64,000 nt of DNA from Eubacteriaceae bacterium (GCA_012522805.1 JAAYJS010000018.1:155021-219020); one strand, 5' to 3'; shown: positions 1 through 9,780, counted from the stretch's first letter. Numbers and translations: made by a program. The notes: generated by a model from the sequence alone, not told the origin.

Positions 1-1044
1 CCCTTTAAGCACTTTGTCGACTATGCCATCTACCCTAAAAAAATCGAAGAGTACGAAGTGTCCTTACCGGATTTGGGCAGTTTATTTCATCAAGTAGTCA
101 ATGATATTTTTCAGAGTGCTCTGTCCCGGGGCATGGCTCCGGAAAACTTGAGCACGCAGGAGCTTTCAGAAATGGTGCACACCTTTTTTGAAGCCCGTAC
201 GGAACAAATTAAAAACAATATCTTTCAATCCAAGGGGCAGTACCGTTACCTGAAACGCAAGGCCCAACGAACGCTAATGACCAGCCTAAAAGCCGCCTTC
301 AAACATCTGAAAAGCGGTAGGTTCTCCTTTCAAAACGGGGAAAAAACATTCTACAAAAATTTGAAGATGTCCAGTAGCGAAGACTTTATTTTGAAGGGCA
401 CCATCGATCGCATCGATATCAGTAAAAAAGGGGAACGCACTTTGGTTAAAGTCATCGATTATAAATCCGGCGCCGGCGCTCTTTCCTTTACGGAAATTTA
501 TCACGGTTTAACCCTGCAATTACTGGTGTATTTGATGGTGGCTTTAGAGGACAGACAAGCGGCAGGGGATTGGTTAGTCCCCGGTGGATCCTTTTATTTT
601 TATATCAGGGACAGCGTTGTTCCGATATCTAAAATAACTGCAGAAGAAATCACCAAATCCGTGGAAGATCAATTTAAAATGGACGGTCTATTTTTAGACG
701 ACATCGATTTCTTTGAAGCAATGGATGAAGAAAAAGGAACGATGGTTTTCAAAGCCAGATCGCGGAGCATGAAACTGACGGAGGACGAGTTCACTCATTT
801 ATTGTCAAAGGTGCGAGCAAAGGTCATCGCCTTGGCTGAAGCCATCAACCAAGGGGATATTGCCGTAGCACCCATCGAGCTGGGCGATCAAACCCCCTGT
901 AGCTATTGCGATTACAAAGCATTGTGTCAAATAGATGAAGAGATCAACCAGAAGGATTACCGCAGAATTTACCCGGACAACCAAGCCTACAGGGCTATAT
1001 TGGTAAGCGACGATGAGGAGGACACCCATGAAGTGGACAGATGA
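1..1044 (+). CDS. addB: AddB, ATP-dependent helicase/deoxyribonuclease subunit B (3' part only)
   Basis: The open frame runs from the first base of the window, so only the C-terminal 347 residues are present and the start lies upstream. The visible part is the RecB-like nuclease domain of AddB: GTIDRIDI, then VIDYKSG (the Asp and Lys of the metal-dependent nuclease core) and LQLLVYL. Near the end is C-x2-C-x5-C (CSYCDYKALC), three of the four ligands of the AddB iron-sulfur cluster; the fourth would be expected just before the first encoded residues PFKHF. AddB pairs with AddA to resect double-strand breaks for RecA-dependent repair. Its stop overlaps the addA start by 17 bases, so the two are translationally coupled. 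Confidence 0.95.
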   Translation, partial: PFKHFVDYAIYPKKIEEYEVSLPDLGSLFHQVVNDIFQSALSRGMAPENLSTQELSEMVHTFFEARTEQIKNNIFQSKGQYRYLKRKAQRTLMTSLKAAFKHLKSGRFSFQNGEKTFYKNLKMSSSEDFILKGTIDRIDISKKGERTLVKVIDYKSGAGALSFTEIYHGLTLQLLVYLMVALEDRQAAGDWLVPGGSFYFYIRDSVVPISKITAEEITKSVEDQFKMDGLFLDDIDFFEAMDEEKGTMVFKARSRSMKLTEDEFTHLLSKVRAKVIALAEAINQGDIAVAPIELGDQTPCSYCDYKALCQIDEEINQKDYRRIYPDNQAYRAILVSDDEEDTHEVDR

Positions 1045-4000
1045 ACAATTAGAAGCCATTGAAGTAGACCGATGTAACGTGTTGGTCTCAGCTGCAGCGG
1101 GTTCGGGAAAAACCGCTCTGCTCATCGAACGATTGGTACGGTTGATATTAGACAAAAAAGCCGATGTCGATGAGTTGTTGGTCCTAACCTTTACCAGAGC
1201 CGCAGCGGGAGAGGTGAAGGAACGCTTGCGCAAAGCATTGCAACAGGCATTGATCCATGGTGAAGACAGTGCCTATTTGCAAAAACAAATGGCGTTGCTA
1301 CCCTCGGCTTCTATTTCCACGATCCATGCTTTTTGCTCGAGAATCGTTCGAACCTACTTCCAAGAAGCAGAAGTGGACCCGGCGTTTACCATTGGCAATG
1401 AAGCGGCCTTAAGCATCCTCTACGAAGAAAGCATGGAAGCGGTTTTCGAAGAGCATTACTTAGAAGCCCAAGAAAAAGATAGCACGGCCTTTACCCGATT
1501 GGTGGACCGCTATTCGGGAAATCGCGACGACAGAGGTCTGGTGGTGGAGGTGGACCGGCTGTATCGGTTTTTAAGCACCGTTCCGGAACCGCGTCAATGG
1601 TGTGATCGCGCCCTGGAAAGTATGGATGATCAAAAGGAGTTTTTTGACACGCCCTTTGGAGAATTGCTGCGACAGGATGTCCAAGGCACCTTCCAATCGG
1701 CGGCCTCATACTACAAAGAAGCGCAAAAGCTTTTGCAACAACACTCGGGGGATGCCTACGCCAAGATCCATTCGTTGCTTCAAGAAGAAGCGTCTGAAGT
1801 GGAACAAATTCTAAAACAATTGTCTGACAAGAATGTGGAATTTCTACAAGAAGAGATGCCCTTTAAAAACTTTCCAAGACGCACCAAAGCCATGGACGAA
1901 ACCATACACCATGAAGTTAAAAACCTAAGAGAAAAATCCAAAACCTTGATACGCGATTTTTATGCCGTCTACAATACGACCTTACAAGTCGCTCTCAATC
2001 AACACAGCGAGATGAGACCATACATGGCAACCTTGGTGGACTTGTGTTTTGAGGTCAAAGAAGTCTATCGACGAAAAAAAAGTGAAAAGGGCTACTTGGA
2101 TTTTAACGACTTGGAAGAATACAGCCTGAAAATTTTGAAGAATCCCGATATTGCTGAAGAAATAAAAGAATCTTTCACCTACATCTTTATTGACGAATAC
2201 CAAGATACCAATCAAATGCAGGAGAGTATTTTGTCGGCCATTGCCAGAGACGACAATTACTATATGGTGGGGGATGTCAAACAAAGCATTTACCGTTTTC
2301 GACGGGCCGATCCCACGATATTTGTGAATAAATACCGTACATTTCCGAAAGAAAAAGGGCATATCAATCGTTTGCTGACCTTGAGTCGCAATTTTAGAAG
2401 TTCTCCTTCGGTCATCCACGGTGTCAACGATATTTTCTCTGAAGTGATGTCGGAAAACCTAGGCGGCATTCCATACGACTCCGGTGCACGGCTCTATCCC
2501 GGCAGAAAAAGCGTACAGAAGACGAAGCCGGTCACTTTTCGTCTTTTAGATGCTGAAGATGCTCAAATCGAAGGTTTACACCTTACCAATGACGAGATCG
2601 AGGCCCATTACATCGCGGAGCAAATCCAGACCTTGGTTAACAACCCGCAACCGAGACCTTTCCACGAGAAGCCCACCCCTTACCGCTACCGCGATATAGC
2701 CATTTTAATGCGCTCTGCCAAAAATCAGGCACCTATTTACAATCGGGTTTTCAAAGAAAAGGGCATCCCGACATTTTACGACAGTGGAGAAAATTATTAC
2801 GAAACATCGGAAGTGTTGATCGTGCTCAACTTGTTGACAGCCATCGACAACAGACAACGGGACTTGCCGATGATTGCTGCAATGTTGGCGCCCTTTGGCG
2901 GTTTTTCTTCGGAAGAAGTGGCCGAAATTCGACAAGCCCAACCGGAAACCAGCTTTGTGGATGCCTGCAAACACATCAGGGAGGAGGGGAGTCATCGCCT
3001 TTCTCAAAAACTCAAAGACTTTGATGAGACCCTGACGAGATACCGCGAAAAGTCCCGCGTGCTCAAATTATCAGATTTTATTTGGTACCTGTATTTAGAC
3101 ACGGGCTATTATGATTTTGTGGGTGCCATGCCCGGAGGGTCACAACGCCAAGAAAATCTTCGCTTTTTGTTGGAACAGGCAGAGGACTATCAACAAACCT
3201 ATTTGCGAGGAATGTTTAACTTTGTCCAATTTGTAGAAAATATGAAAAAACGCAATCAAGAAGTTGCCAGTCCGCTCACATTAAGTGAAAAGGACGATGT
3301 CGTGCGCATGATGACCATTCATAAAAGCAAAGGTTTGGAATTTCCCGTTGTCTTGATTGCCGGCATGGGCAAACGCTTTAACATTCAGAGCGAAAGGGGC
3401 GATATCATCATCCATCCTGAGTTGGGCTTTTGCCCCAAGTATATCGACTGGGATCGACGCATCAAAGTGCCGACAACGCTGTATCAGATGGCACGAAATC
3501 AATTGCAGATTGAAAACACAGCGGAAGAGGCCCGGCTTTTGTATGTCGCCATGACCAGAGCGGAAGAAAAACTGGAAATGGTCGGTTGCTATAAAAACTT
3601 AGAAAAAGTTATGGCGGATTTTAGCGGGCTTTACAGCGAAATGGATTTAATCCAAAGCACCTCCTACGGCGAGTGGGTGATGCGCCTGTGTCTCGGAACA
3701 CCAATCCAAAATAATGAAAAGCCGGAAGAAAAGTGCGAAAAACGGATTGTTTTAGACAACCGCTCCTTTACCCCCGGTTCAGACATGGCCGCCATAGAGG
3801 AAAAAAAGGCTGTGGTTTTGGAAAACAAAGCGATGGAAAATGAAATCAACCGACGTTTAGATTTTACCTATCCCGTACATGTAGGTAAAAAACTGCCGGT
3901 GAAGATAGGGGTAACGGCTTTACAACGACTGGAGCAAATGACCGACAGCGAGGAAGTTGAAAGTTTAAATGTGTTGCAGCCTCTTTTTGAAGAAGAAACC

Positions 4001-4513
4001 ATCACACCGATGATGAAGGGTCATATCAACCATTACTTTCTTCAAATGGTCGATGTGGCGAGATTGCAACAGGGTCGTATCGAAGAACAATTGCTTGTTT
4101 TAAAAGAAGAGATGATCCATCGGGAGCAATTGACAGAAGAGGAAGCAAAATGGGTGGAGATCTCCCAATTGTCAACATTTTTTAATTCGGATATCGGCCG
4201 GCGTTACCGTGCATCGGATACCATTAAAAAGGAGTGGTCCTTTAATATGATGTTGCATGGTCAAGAGATCGACAGCGCCTATCGCGACGAAGAAATCCTG
4301 GTACAAGGAATTATCGACGCTTGCTTTTTAGAAAACGGAAAATGGATCTTGTTGGATTTTAAAACCGATCGATTCATGGACGAGATGCGCTTGGATAGTT
4401 ACAGAAAACAAATTACATTTTATGGAAAAGCATTAGAAAAACTTACACCTTATCCCGTAGGGGAAAAGTATTTGTGTTTCATCAGCCTTCAAAAAAACGA
4501 GAAGATTCTCTAA
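1028..4513 (+). CDS. addA: AddA, ATP-dependent helicase/nuclease subunit A
   Basis: 1161 residues, close to the size of the Bacillus protein. The N-terminus has the UvrD-type Q motif (WTDEQLEAI) and Walker A (AAAGSGKT); Walker B is IDEYQDTNQ around residue 400. Helicase motifs follow (VGDVKQSIYRFR, TIHKSKGLEFPVV, LLYVAMTRAEEKL). The C-terminal RecB-like nuclease is marked by GIIDACF and LLDFKTDR. With AddB it forms the helicase-nuclease that processes double-strand ends. An in-frame ATG at 1013 is possible, but GAGGAGG at 1018-1024 fits the ATG at 1028 (MKWTDEQ). No terminator is evident in the 220 bases after it. Confidence 0.96.
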   Translation: MKWTDEQLEAIEVDRCNVLVSAAAGSGKTALLIERLVRLILDKKADVDELLVLTFTRAAAGEVKERLRKALQQALIHGEDSAYLQKQMALLPSASISTIHAFCSRIVRTYFQEAEVDPAFTIGNEAALSILYEESMEAVFEEHYLEAQEKDSTAFTRLVDRYSGNRDDRGLVVEVDRLYRFLSTVPEPRQWCDRALESMDDQKEFFDTPFGELLRQDVQGTFQSAASYYKEAQKLLQQHSGDAYAKIHSLLQEEASEVEQILKQLSDKNVEFLQEEMPFKNFPRRTKAMDETIHHEVKNLREKSKTLIRDFYAVYNTTLQVALNQHSEMRPYMATLVDLCFEVKEVYRRKKSEKGYLDFNDLEEYSLKILKNPDIAEEIKESFTYIFIDEYQDTNQMQESILSAIARDDNYYMVGDVKQSIYRFRRADPTIFVNKYRTFPKEKGHINRLLTLSRNFRSSPSVIHGVNDIFSEVMSENLGGIPYDSGARLYPGRKSVQKTKPVTFRLLDAEDAQIEGLHLTNDEIEAHYIAEQIQTLVNNPQPRPFHEKPTPYRYRDIAILMRSAKNQAPIYNRVFKEKGIPTFYDSGENYYETSEVLIVLNLLTAIDNRQRDLPMIAAMLAPFGGFSSEEVAEIRQAQPETSFVDACKHIREEGSHRLSQKLKDFDETLTRYREKSRVLKLSDFIWYLYLDTGYYDFVGAMPGGSQRQENLRFLLEQAEDYQQTYLRGMFNFVQFVENMKKRNQEVASPLTLSEKDDVVRMMTIHKSKGLEFPVVLIAGMGKRFNIQSERGDIIIHPELGFCPKYIDWDRRIKVPTTLYQMARNQLQIENTAEEARLLYVAMTRAEEKLEMVGCYKNLEKVMADFSGLYSEMDLIQSTSYGEWVMRLCLGTPIQNNEKPEEKCEKRIVLDNRSFTPGSDMAAIEEKKAVVLENKAMENEINRRLDFTYPVHVGKKLPVKIGVTALQRLEQMTDSEEVESLNVLQPLFEEETITPMMKGHINHYFLQMVDVARLQQGRIEEQLLVLKEEMIHREQLTEEEAKWVEISQLSTFFNSDIGRRYRASDTIKKEWSFNMMLHGQEIDSAYRDEEILVQGIIDACFLENGKWILLDFKTDRFMDEMRLDSYRKQITFYGKALEKLTPYPVGEKYLCFISLQKNEKIL

Positions 4514-4630
4514 AAAAGCTTAAAAGAATCTTAATTTATACAGGGGGCTGATAAAAATTATCAAAACCAAGTGGGTGAAAACTTACATGTAATAGTTTAC
4601 AATCATGAAAAAAAGATATTTTTTTACATA

Positions 4631-4659
4631 TTGACAGAAATAATCATCCTTGCTATAAT
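4631..4659 (+). promoter_or_regulatory. Strong sigma-A promoter of veg
   Basis: TTGACA at 4631-4636 and TATAAT at 4654-4659, separated by 17 bases, with TGC directly before the -10 (extended -10). A second weaker candidate lies downstream (TTTACG 4667-4672, TACAAT 4691-4696, 18 bases apart). The B. subtilis veg gene is also known for very strong promoters. Confidence 0.85.
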
Positions 4660-4733
4660 AATAGACTTTACGAATCGCTTATAAATGTGGTACAATATCT
4701 AAGGTGAATTGTATATTAGAGAGGTGTATTGAC

Positions 4734-4982
4734 ATGCAAAAACAAAAAGCGACGATTATGGACGTCAAGCGACAAGTTGAAAATTGCATCGGACGCAGGG
4801 TTATACTTGAAGCTAACAAAAGTAAGAAGAAAATGTTTCAAAAGGTTGGCGTCATAGAGGAAGTTTATCCAAGTATTTTTACGATCTATGTAAAAGATGA
4901 CGAAGAAAAGCCCGCTCAACGCTTTTCCTTTTCCTATTCGGATGTTTTAACGCGAACTGTAAAACTGGCATTACTCAAGTAA
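4734..4982 (+). CDS. veg: Veg family protein
   Basis: 82 residues matching the Veg family (DUF1021): an N-terminal stretch ending in GRRVILEAN, a basic KSKKK segment, and the SFSYSDVLTRTVKL ending typical of Veg (SYSYADILTETVEL in Bacillus). Veg is a small abundant cytoplasmic protein linked in Bacillus to biofilm and sporulation control; its biochemical role is unsettled. The start is chosen at the ATG preceded by GAGAGGTG (4719-4726). An in-frame extension upstream would be unusual for the family. It is monocistronic, with a strong promoter in front and an intrinsic terminator behind. Confidence 0.9.
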   Translation: MQKQKATIMDVKRQVENCIGRRVILEANKSKKKMFQKVGVIEEVYPSIFTIYVKDDEEKPAQRFSFSYSDVLTRTVKLALLK

Positions 4983-4992
4983 AAAAACAAAG

Positions 4993-5017
4993 AAGAGGCT
5001 CTGTGGAGCCTTTTTTT
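4993..5017 (+). terminator. Intrinsic terminator after veg
   Basis: Stem AGGCTC (4996-5001) / GAGCCT (5006-5011) with loop TGTG, extended by A-T pairs and followed by a run of seven T. Confidence 0.9.
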
Positions 5018-5082
5018 ATTGTTTACTTTATGCATCGTCATCACGCATAGATTAAGTGATCAAACATTGTTTTCGCCTTACG

Positions 5083-5111
5083 TTGATTCCATACTTTTAT
5101 TGGGGTAAAAT
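5083..5111 (+). promoter_or_regulatory. Probable promoter of argF
   Basis: TTGATT (5083-5088), 17 bases, TAAAAT (5106-5111), 32 bases before the argF start. No ArgR-type operator was recognised by eye. Confidence 0.6.
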
Positions 5112-5143
5112 AGTCAGTAGAAATGAATGTGGAGTGAAAAGAT

Positions 5144-6157
5144 ATGAAACACCAAATCAACTTAAAAGGCAAAAGTTTTTTAACACTATTGGACTATACA
5201 CCGGAGGAAATCATTTACCTGTTGGACTATACCCAAGCGCTGAAAAAAAAGAAAAAAGCGGGTATTAAAGGTCGCCTTCTAGAAGGGAAAAATATCGTTT
5301 TGCTCTTTGAAAAAACATCCACACGCACGCGCTGTGCCTTTGAAGTAGCAGGCTACGACGAAGGCGCTCAAATTACTTTCTTAAGCAATAGCCAAATGGG
5401 TAAAAAGGAATCCATTGAAGATACCGCCAAGGTGTTGGGTCGTTTTTACGACGGAATAGAATTTAGAGGATTCCAACAAAAAACCGTCGAGGCATTGGCC
5501 GAATATTCCGGCGTACCGGTGTTTAACGGTTTAACGGATCAATACCATCCTACACAAATACTAGCGGACTTTTTAACCATTCGAGAAAATTTTGGAAAAT
5601 TGCAAGGCTTGCGTTTGGCCTATGTGGGAGATGCCAGAAACAATGTATGCAACTCTTTGATGATCGGCTGTGCAAAATTAGGTATGCACTTTGTAGCGGT
5701 AGGGCCCCGATCTTTATGGCCGGAAGAGGACTTGCATTCAAAAATGGTTGATTTGGCAAAAACGACCGGTGGCAGCATTGTTTTATCCGACGATCCCACG
5801 ACAGGGGTTCAGGGTGCCGATATTTTGTACACCGATGTATGGGTATCCATGGGCGAAGAAGATCAGATGGAAGAGCGTATTCGATTGTTACATCCCTATC
5901 AGGTTAACCGTGCCATGGTAGAAGCAACGGGTAATCCGGAAGTTATATTTTTACATTGTCTGCCGGCTTTCCACGATACCCATACGGCGGTTTCACAGGA
6001 AGTCTATGAAAAATACGGACTGAAAGAAATGGAAGTCAGCGACGATGTGTTTAGAAGCGAGAAATCTAAAGTTTTTGATGAAGCGGAAAATCGCATGCAT
6101 ACGATCAAAGCGGTGATGTGTGCTTTACTGGCAGATAACGATGAAATGTCAAAGTAA
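5144..6157 (+). CDS. argF: Ornithine carbamoyltransferase
   Basis: 337 residues, full length. It carries the carbamoyl-phosphate loop FEKTSTRTR, the HPTQILAD motif (ornithine/CP interface), DVWVSMGEE and the active-site HCLPAFHD. It interconverts carbamoyl phosphate plus ornithine with citrulline. The length and sequence resemble both biosynthetic ArgF and catabolic ArcB; no other arginine gene lies nearby, so the direction cannot be settled from context. In an amino-acid-fermenting anaerobe a catabolic role (arginine deiminase pathway) is plausible, but that is inference. RBS GTGGAGTG precedes the ATG. It is followed 30 bases later by the phosphohexomutase gene, probably co-transcribed. Confidence 0.93.
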   Translation: MKHQINLKGKSFLTLLDYTPEEIIYLLDYTQALKKKKKAGIKGRLLEGKNIVLLFEKTSTRTRCAFEVAGYDEGAQITFLSNSQMGKKESIEDTAKVLGRFYDGIEFRGFQQKTVEALAEYSGVPVFNGLTDQYHPTQILADFLTIRENFGKLQGLRLAYVGDARNNVCNSLMIGCAKLGMHFVAVGPRSLWPEEDLHSKMVDLAKTTGGSIVLSDDPTTGVQGADILYTDVWVSMGEEDQMEERIRLLHPYQVNRAMVEATGNPEVIFLHCLPAFHDTHTAVSQEVYEKYGLKEMEVSDDVFRSEKSKVFDEAENRMHTIKAVMCALLADNDEMSK

Positions 6158-6187
6158 AGGTACATCGTCAAAGAGGAGCTTAATAAA

Positions 6188-7675
6188 ATGAAGATAGAAG
6201 ATTTATTAGTATTGCAAAACGGATCGGATATTCGCGGTGTGGCAATGGATGGTGTCGACGGGGAAAAAGTAAACCTGACACAAGAAGTGGTCATGAAAAT
6301 CGGCTATGCTTTTGCACAATGGTTGATGAATCGAATACAAAAATCGCGTTTGGCCATTGCGGTGGGAAGAGACTCTCGTTTGACCGGAAAAGTTCTTGCC
6401 GAAGCCATCACCAAAGGTTTGGTGAGCAAGGGGTCTACCGTTTACGATTGCGGTATCTCCACAACGCCCGCTATGTTTATGACCACTTTGGACAAAGATA
6501 TCGATTGCGATGGGGCCATCATGGTCACTGCAAGTCATCTGCCCTTTAATCGAAATGGTATGAAATTTTTTACACGGGATGGCGGCTTGAATAAAGAAGA
6601 CATCACGGCCATCTTAGAATTGGCCTATTCTGTGGAAACAACCTTTACCTTAGGGGGGCAAAGCAATAAAATAGATTATATCGAGGTTTATGCAGGGAGT
6701 ATTGTCGAAAAGATCCGCAAAAAAATTGGTGAAAAACAACCTCTGTTGGGAACCCACATCGTTTTAGATGCCGGTAACGGCGCCGGCGGTTTTTTTGACG
6801 AAATGGTTTTAAGACCCTTAGGCGCAAACACCGCAGGTTCGCAGTTTTTAGAACCCGATGGACACTTTCCCAACCACGTTCCCAACCCGGAGGACCCCCA
6901 AGCTGTGGAATCCATTAGCCGTGCAGTTTTGGAGAACAAGGCGGATATGGGCATTATCTTTGATACCGACGTAGACAGGGCTGCCATCATCGACGAAAAA
7001 GGTCAACCCATCAATAGAAATCGTTTCATTGCATTCATAGCTAAAATTGTTTTAGAAAATTATCCCGGCACATGCATTGTTACGGACTCCATCACCTCTA
7101 CGGGTTTGACGGCCTATATCGAAGCTTTGGGAGGAAAACACCACCGTTACAAACGCGGTTATCGCAACGTCATCAACGAAGCCATTCGCTTAAATGAAGC
7201 GGGTACCGAAACCCATTTGGCTATGGAAACCAGCGGCCACGGTGCCATGAAAGAAAACTATTTTTTAGATGACGGTGCCTATCTGGTTACCTTGGCTTTA
7301 ATTCGTTATGCGCAATTCAATAAAGACGGGATGCGCCTATCCCAGGTGTTGGCAGATCTCAAAGAACCTGCTGAGGAAAAAGAAATACGGATTCAAGTAA
7401 CAGCGAAGGATTTCAAAGCTTACGGAGACAAGGTTTTAAAAGCCTTCACTGAGTTTGTAGAAGCCCAGGAAGGTGCCACTTTGGTCCAACCCAATTACGA
7501 AGGTGTTCGTGTCAATTGGGACAAAAACAACGGTAACGGTTGGTGCTTGTTGCGTTTATCCTTGCACGATCCGCTTTTGCCGCTTAACATTGAAAGTGAT
7601 GAAGTCGGCGGTGTGGCAATCATTGAAAAACATTTGCAAAAATTTTTTGAACAATGGGATGAGTTGAAATTTTAA
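6188..7675 (+). CDS. Phosphomannomutase/phosphoglucomutase family protein
   Basis: 495 residues of the alpha-D-phosphohexomutase superfamily. The phosphoserine loop is TASHLPFNRNG (around residue 118, Ser the phosphate carrier), the Mg-binding loop is DTDVDRA (about residue 258) and the sugar loop is ETSGHGA. Domain 4, which contacts the phosphate, is at the C-terminus. It interconverts hexose 1- and 6-phosphates for glycan precursors or sugar catabolism; the exact substrate is not evident. RBS AGAGGAGCT at 6171-6179 supports the start. It is the second gene after argF and is ended by a strong hairpin shared with convergent proA. Confidence 0.9.
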   Translation: MKIEDLLVLQNGSDIRGVAMDGVDGEKVNLTQEVVMKIGYAFAQWLMNRIQKSRLAIAVGRDSRLTGKVLAEAITKGLVSKGSTVYDCGISTTPAMFMTTLDKDIDCDGAIMVTASHLPFNRNGMKFFTRDGGLNKEDITAILELAYSVETTFTLGGQSNKIDYIEVYAGSIVEKIRKKIGEKQPLLGTHIVLDAGNGAGGFFDEMVLRPLGANTAGSQFLEPDGHFPNHVPNPEDPQAVESISRAVLENKADMGIIFDTDVDRAAIIDEKGQPINRNRFIAFIAKIVLENYPGTCIVTDSITSTGLTAYIEALGGKHHRYKRGYRNVINEAIRLNEAGTETHLAMETSGHGAMKENYFLDDGAYLVTLALIRYAQFNKDGMRLSQVLADLKEPAEEKEIRIQVTAKDFKAYGDKVLKAFTEFVEAQEGATLVQPNYEGVRVNWDKNNGNGWCLLRLSLHDPLLPLNIESDEVGGVAIIEKHLQKFFEQWDELKF

Positions 7676-7692
7676 TAAAGCATGACGATAAT

Positions 7693-7728
7693 AAGAACCA
7701 CGGCGGGCCAAACTGCCGTGGTTCTTTT
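7693..7728. terminator. Bidirectional terminator between pgm-like gene and proA
   Basis: Perfect 12-bp stem AAGAACCACGGC (7693-7704) / GCCGTGGTTCTT (7715-7726), followed by TT on the plus strand and flanked by A/T, between convergent genes. Confidence 0.85.
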
Positions 7729-7732
7729 AGTT

Positions 7733-9037
7733 TTAGAAAGGTTTTTTATTTTCGAGTGGCCGATGGGTAAAAGTCTTTTCGCCGTCGGCATAGGGGGCTA
7801 CCCTGTCGCCATGGCCAATCAGCTGGTATTTGTAGGAGATCAGGCCGTCCAAACCGACGGGTCCCCTTGCGTGGATTTTGGAAGTGCTGATGCCGACTTC
7901 GGCGCCGAATCCAAAACGGAAACCGTCGCTGAATCGGGTAGAGCAATTGACAAAGACACAGGCGGAATCCACCAATGCTAAAAAGGTTTTCTGTGCTTCT
8001 GTATTTTCAGTTACAATGGCATCCGTATGGCCGGAACCATAGGTGTTGATGTGATCGATGGCGTCCTGTAAATGGTCTACGACTTTAATGGATAAAATCA
8101 AATCCAGGTATTCGGTTTTAAAGTCTTCCTCCGTGGCGGTTTCAGTCGGGACGATGTTGCGCACGGCTTCATCGCCGCGGACTTCAACACCTTTATTTTG
8201 AAGTGCCGAAAAGACTTCGGGTAAAAATCGGCTGGCCACATCTCGGTGCACCAGCAAGGTCTCCAAGGTGTTACAGGCGGCGATGTACTGGGTTTTAGAA
8301 TCCACGGCGATGGCAAGGGCCTTTTCAAGGTCGGCATCTCCATCGATATACAAGTGGCAAATGCCGTCGGAGTGTCCCATAACGGGTATATTGGAATGAT
8401 CCATGATGTATTTGACGAATTCGTTGGATCCCCGGGGAATAATCAAATCGATGCAATCGGACAAAGCCAACATTTCTGTCACTTCATCTCTGGATTCCAT
8501 ATTTTGTATCCACCCATGGGGGACACCTGCCTTTTCCGATGCTTCTGAAATCACTTCATAGAGTATGCGGTTGGTTTCCAAAGCTTCGCGTCCGCCCTTT
8601 AGCAAAATGGCGTTGCCGCTTTTCAGACAAAGCGTGGCGATTTGCACAAAAGCATCGGGACGGGATTCAAAAATTACCCCGATCACTCCGATGGGGCTGG
8701 TGACGCGGTACAAATCCAACCCTTCGTCTAACTCTGTCGCTAAGGTGATATGACCCAAAGGGTCCGGTAAGGTGATCAGAGAGGCGATGCCTTCGATGAC
8801 ACCGTCTATTTCATTGTAATCGAAGATTAAACGACTCAACAAAGGTGCTGCCAATTGTTCTTCCTTTGATCTTGCGATATCGCGACGGTTTGCTTCTGCA
8901 ATTTCTTTTCTATGCGTATTCAAGGCTTCTGCTATGGCCTTTAAGGCTTCGTTACGTTGGGATTCATCTAAAGCAGAGAGGGTAATGGCCGCTTTTTTTG
9001 CAGACATTCCTTTTTCTTGCATGGTTAATTCGGACAT
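7733..9037 (-). CDS. proA: Glutamate-5-semialdehyde dehydrogenase (gamma-glutamyl phosphate reductase)
   Basis: 434 residues. ALDH-fold enzyme with VIFESRPD (nucleotide/substrate region), LKGGREA, and the catalytic cysteine in IAACNTLETLLVH. The C-terminus has GPVGLDGLISYKYQL as in ProA. It reduces gamma-glutamyl phosphate to glutamate semialdehyde in proline synthesis. Its usual partner proB is not in the window. AAGGAGGAAC (9041-9050) lies just before the ATG. It is third in a minus-strand group after the YjbQ-like and small membrane protein genes, with 85 bases between, so it may also have its own promoter. Confidence 0.95.
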   Translation of the reverse strand: MSELTMQEKGMSAKKAAITLSALDESQRNEALKAIAEALNTHRKEIAEANRRDIARSKEEQLAAPLLSRLIFDYNEIDGVIEGIASLITLPDPLGHITLATELDEGLDLYRVTSPIGVIGVIFESRPDAFVQIATLCLKSGNAILLKGGREALETNRILYEVISEASEKAGVPHGWIQNMESRDEVTEMLALSDCIDLIIPRGSNEFVKYIMDHSNIPVMGHSDGICHLYIDGDADLEKALAIAVDSKTQYIAACNTLETLLVHRDVASRFLPEVFSALQNKGVEVRGDEAVRNIVPTETATEEDFKTEYLDLILSIKVVDHLQDAIDHINTYGSGHTDAIVTENTEAQKTFLALVDSACVFVNCSTRFSDGFRFGFGAEVGISTSKIHARGPVGLDGLISYKYQLIGHGDRVAPYADGEKTFTHRPLENKKPF

Positions 9038-9122
9038 AGGGTTCCTCCTTAAAAGTTTTTTCTACTATGTACATCCGTTTTTACGGCCGACAAATTTTTC
9101 CTACAATTTAAGTGACTTGCCT

Positions 9123-9242
9123 TTAATAAAAGAAAGAAAGGCCATAGGTGGCTATTAAAGAGATGATCATAACGATGGCCGTCACCAAGGCGCCTATGCG
9201 ATGGTGTTTTTTGATACGATGGGGTTTGCGTCGTTTACTCAT
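9123..9242 (-). CDS. 39-residue single-pass membrane peptide
   Basis: A short frame encoding 39 residues: a strongly basic N-terminus (MSKRRKPHRIKKHHR) followed by about 21 hydrophobic residues (GALVTAIVMIISLIATYGLS) ending FFY. This predicts a single transmembrane helix with the basic tail in the cytoplasm. Its ATG overlaps the end of the YjbQ-like gene by 8 bases, which argues for translation by coupling. No family is recognised. Confidence 0.55.
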   Translation of the reverse strand: MSKRRKPHRIKKHHRIGALVTAIVMIISLIATYGLSFFY

Positions 9243-9780
9243 TTTCCTGTTCCTTTTGTTTTTCTAAATATTCTTGGTGCATTTCTTCGATGAGACGGCG
9301 CTCTTCTGCCATTTGTTGCCGCAGAGTTTCCTCTTCTATCAAATGGAAATCGAATAGGGTTGTACCCTTGTCCGCAATATCGCTTTGGTCGCCGACGGCA
9401 TTTAAAAATATGTGACGATTTTTAGCAGGTCCGGCAAATTCTATAAAATACACACGCTGGCTTTTGCCTAGAGCTAATTGTCCATCGCAAACGATTAAAG
9501 ATAAACATTTGCCGGCGACGCTGGCTTTGATGGCTTGGGTGTTTCGTCCCATAAATTGCATGCCGCTGTATTTCGGTATCAAGTGGTTGAGTTTGTTTAA
9601 ATAATCTGAAGGGACATCGGGATCGATCAGCGTTAAAACGGTTAACGCTGTGCAGTCCTCCGGGACATGGAGGTTCAGGTTACCCATGTTGATCTGGGTA
9701 TCGTCGACATACGCCTGCACCTGATCGGTAATATCGATACATTCTTCGTGTTTTGTTTTTGGTATGGTAAGAATGAGCAT
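9235..9780 (-). CDS. YjbQ (UPF0047)-like protein with coiled C-terminal tail
   Basis: 181 residues. Residues about 10-140 follow the YjbQ/UPF0047 fold: TALTVLTLIDPDVPSDYL, IKASVAGKCLSLIVCDGQL, LGKSQRVYFIEFAGP. The family is about 135 residues; here about 40 charged residues are added (EEETLRQQMAEERRLIEEM), probably a coiled coil. The family signature PHTTA is replaced by PEDCTA and the second conserved His (GNxxAH) by GRNTQA, so thiamine-phosphate-synthase-like activity described for some YjbQ proteins is doubtful. It is first in a minus-strand group with the 39-residue membrane peptide, which overlaps its 3' end, and proA. Confidence 0.7.
   Translation of the reverse strand: MLILTIPKTKHEECIDITDQVQAYVDDTQINMGNLNLHVPEDCTALTVLTLIDPDVPSDYLNKLNHLIPKYSGMQFMGRNTQAIKASVAGKCLSLIVCDGQLALGKSQRVYFIEFAGPAKNRHIFLNAVGDQSDIADKGTTLFDFHLIEEETLRQQMAEERRLIEEMHQEYLEKQKEQENE

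Noticed and set aside
286..504. Antisense open frames opposite addB, addA, proA and other long genes
   Set aside because: They have no ribosome binding sites and follow codon-position bias of the sense genes; they are shadows.
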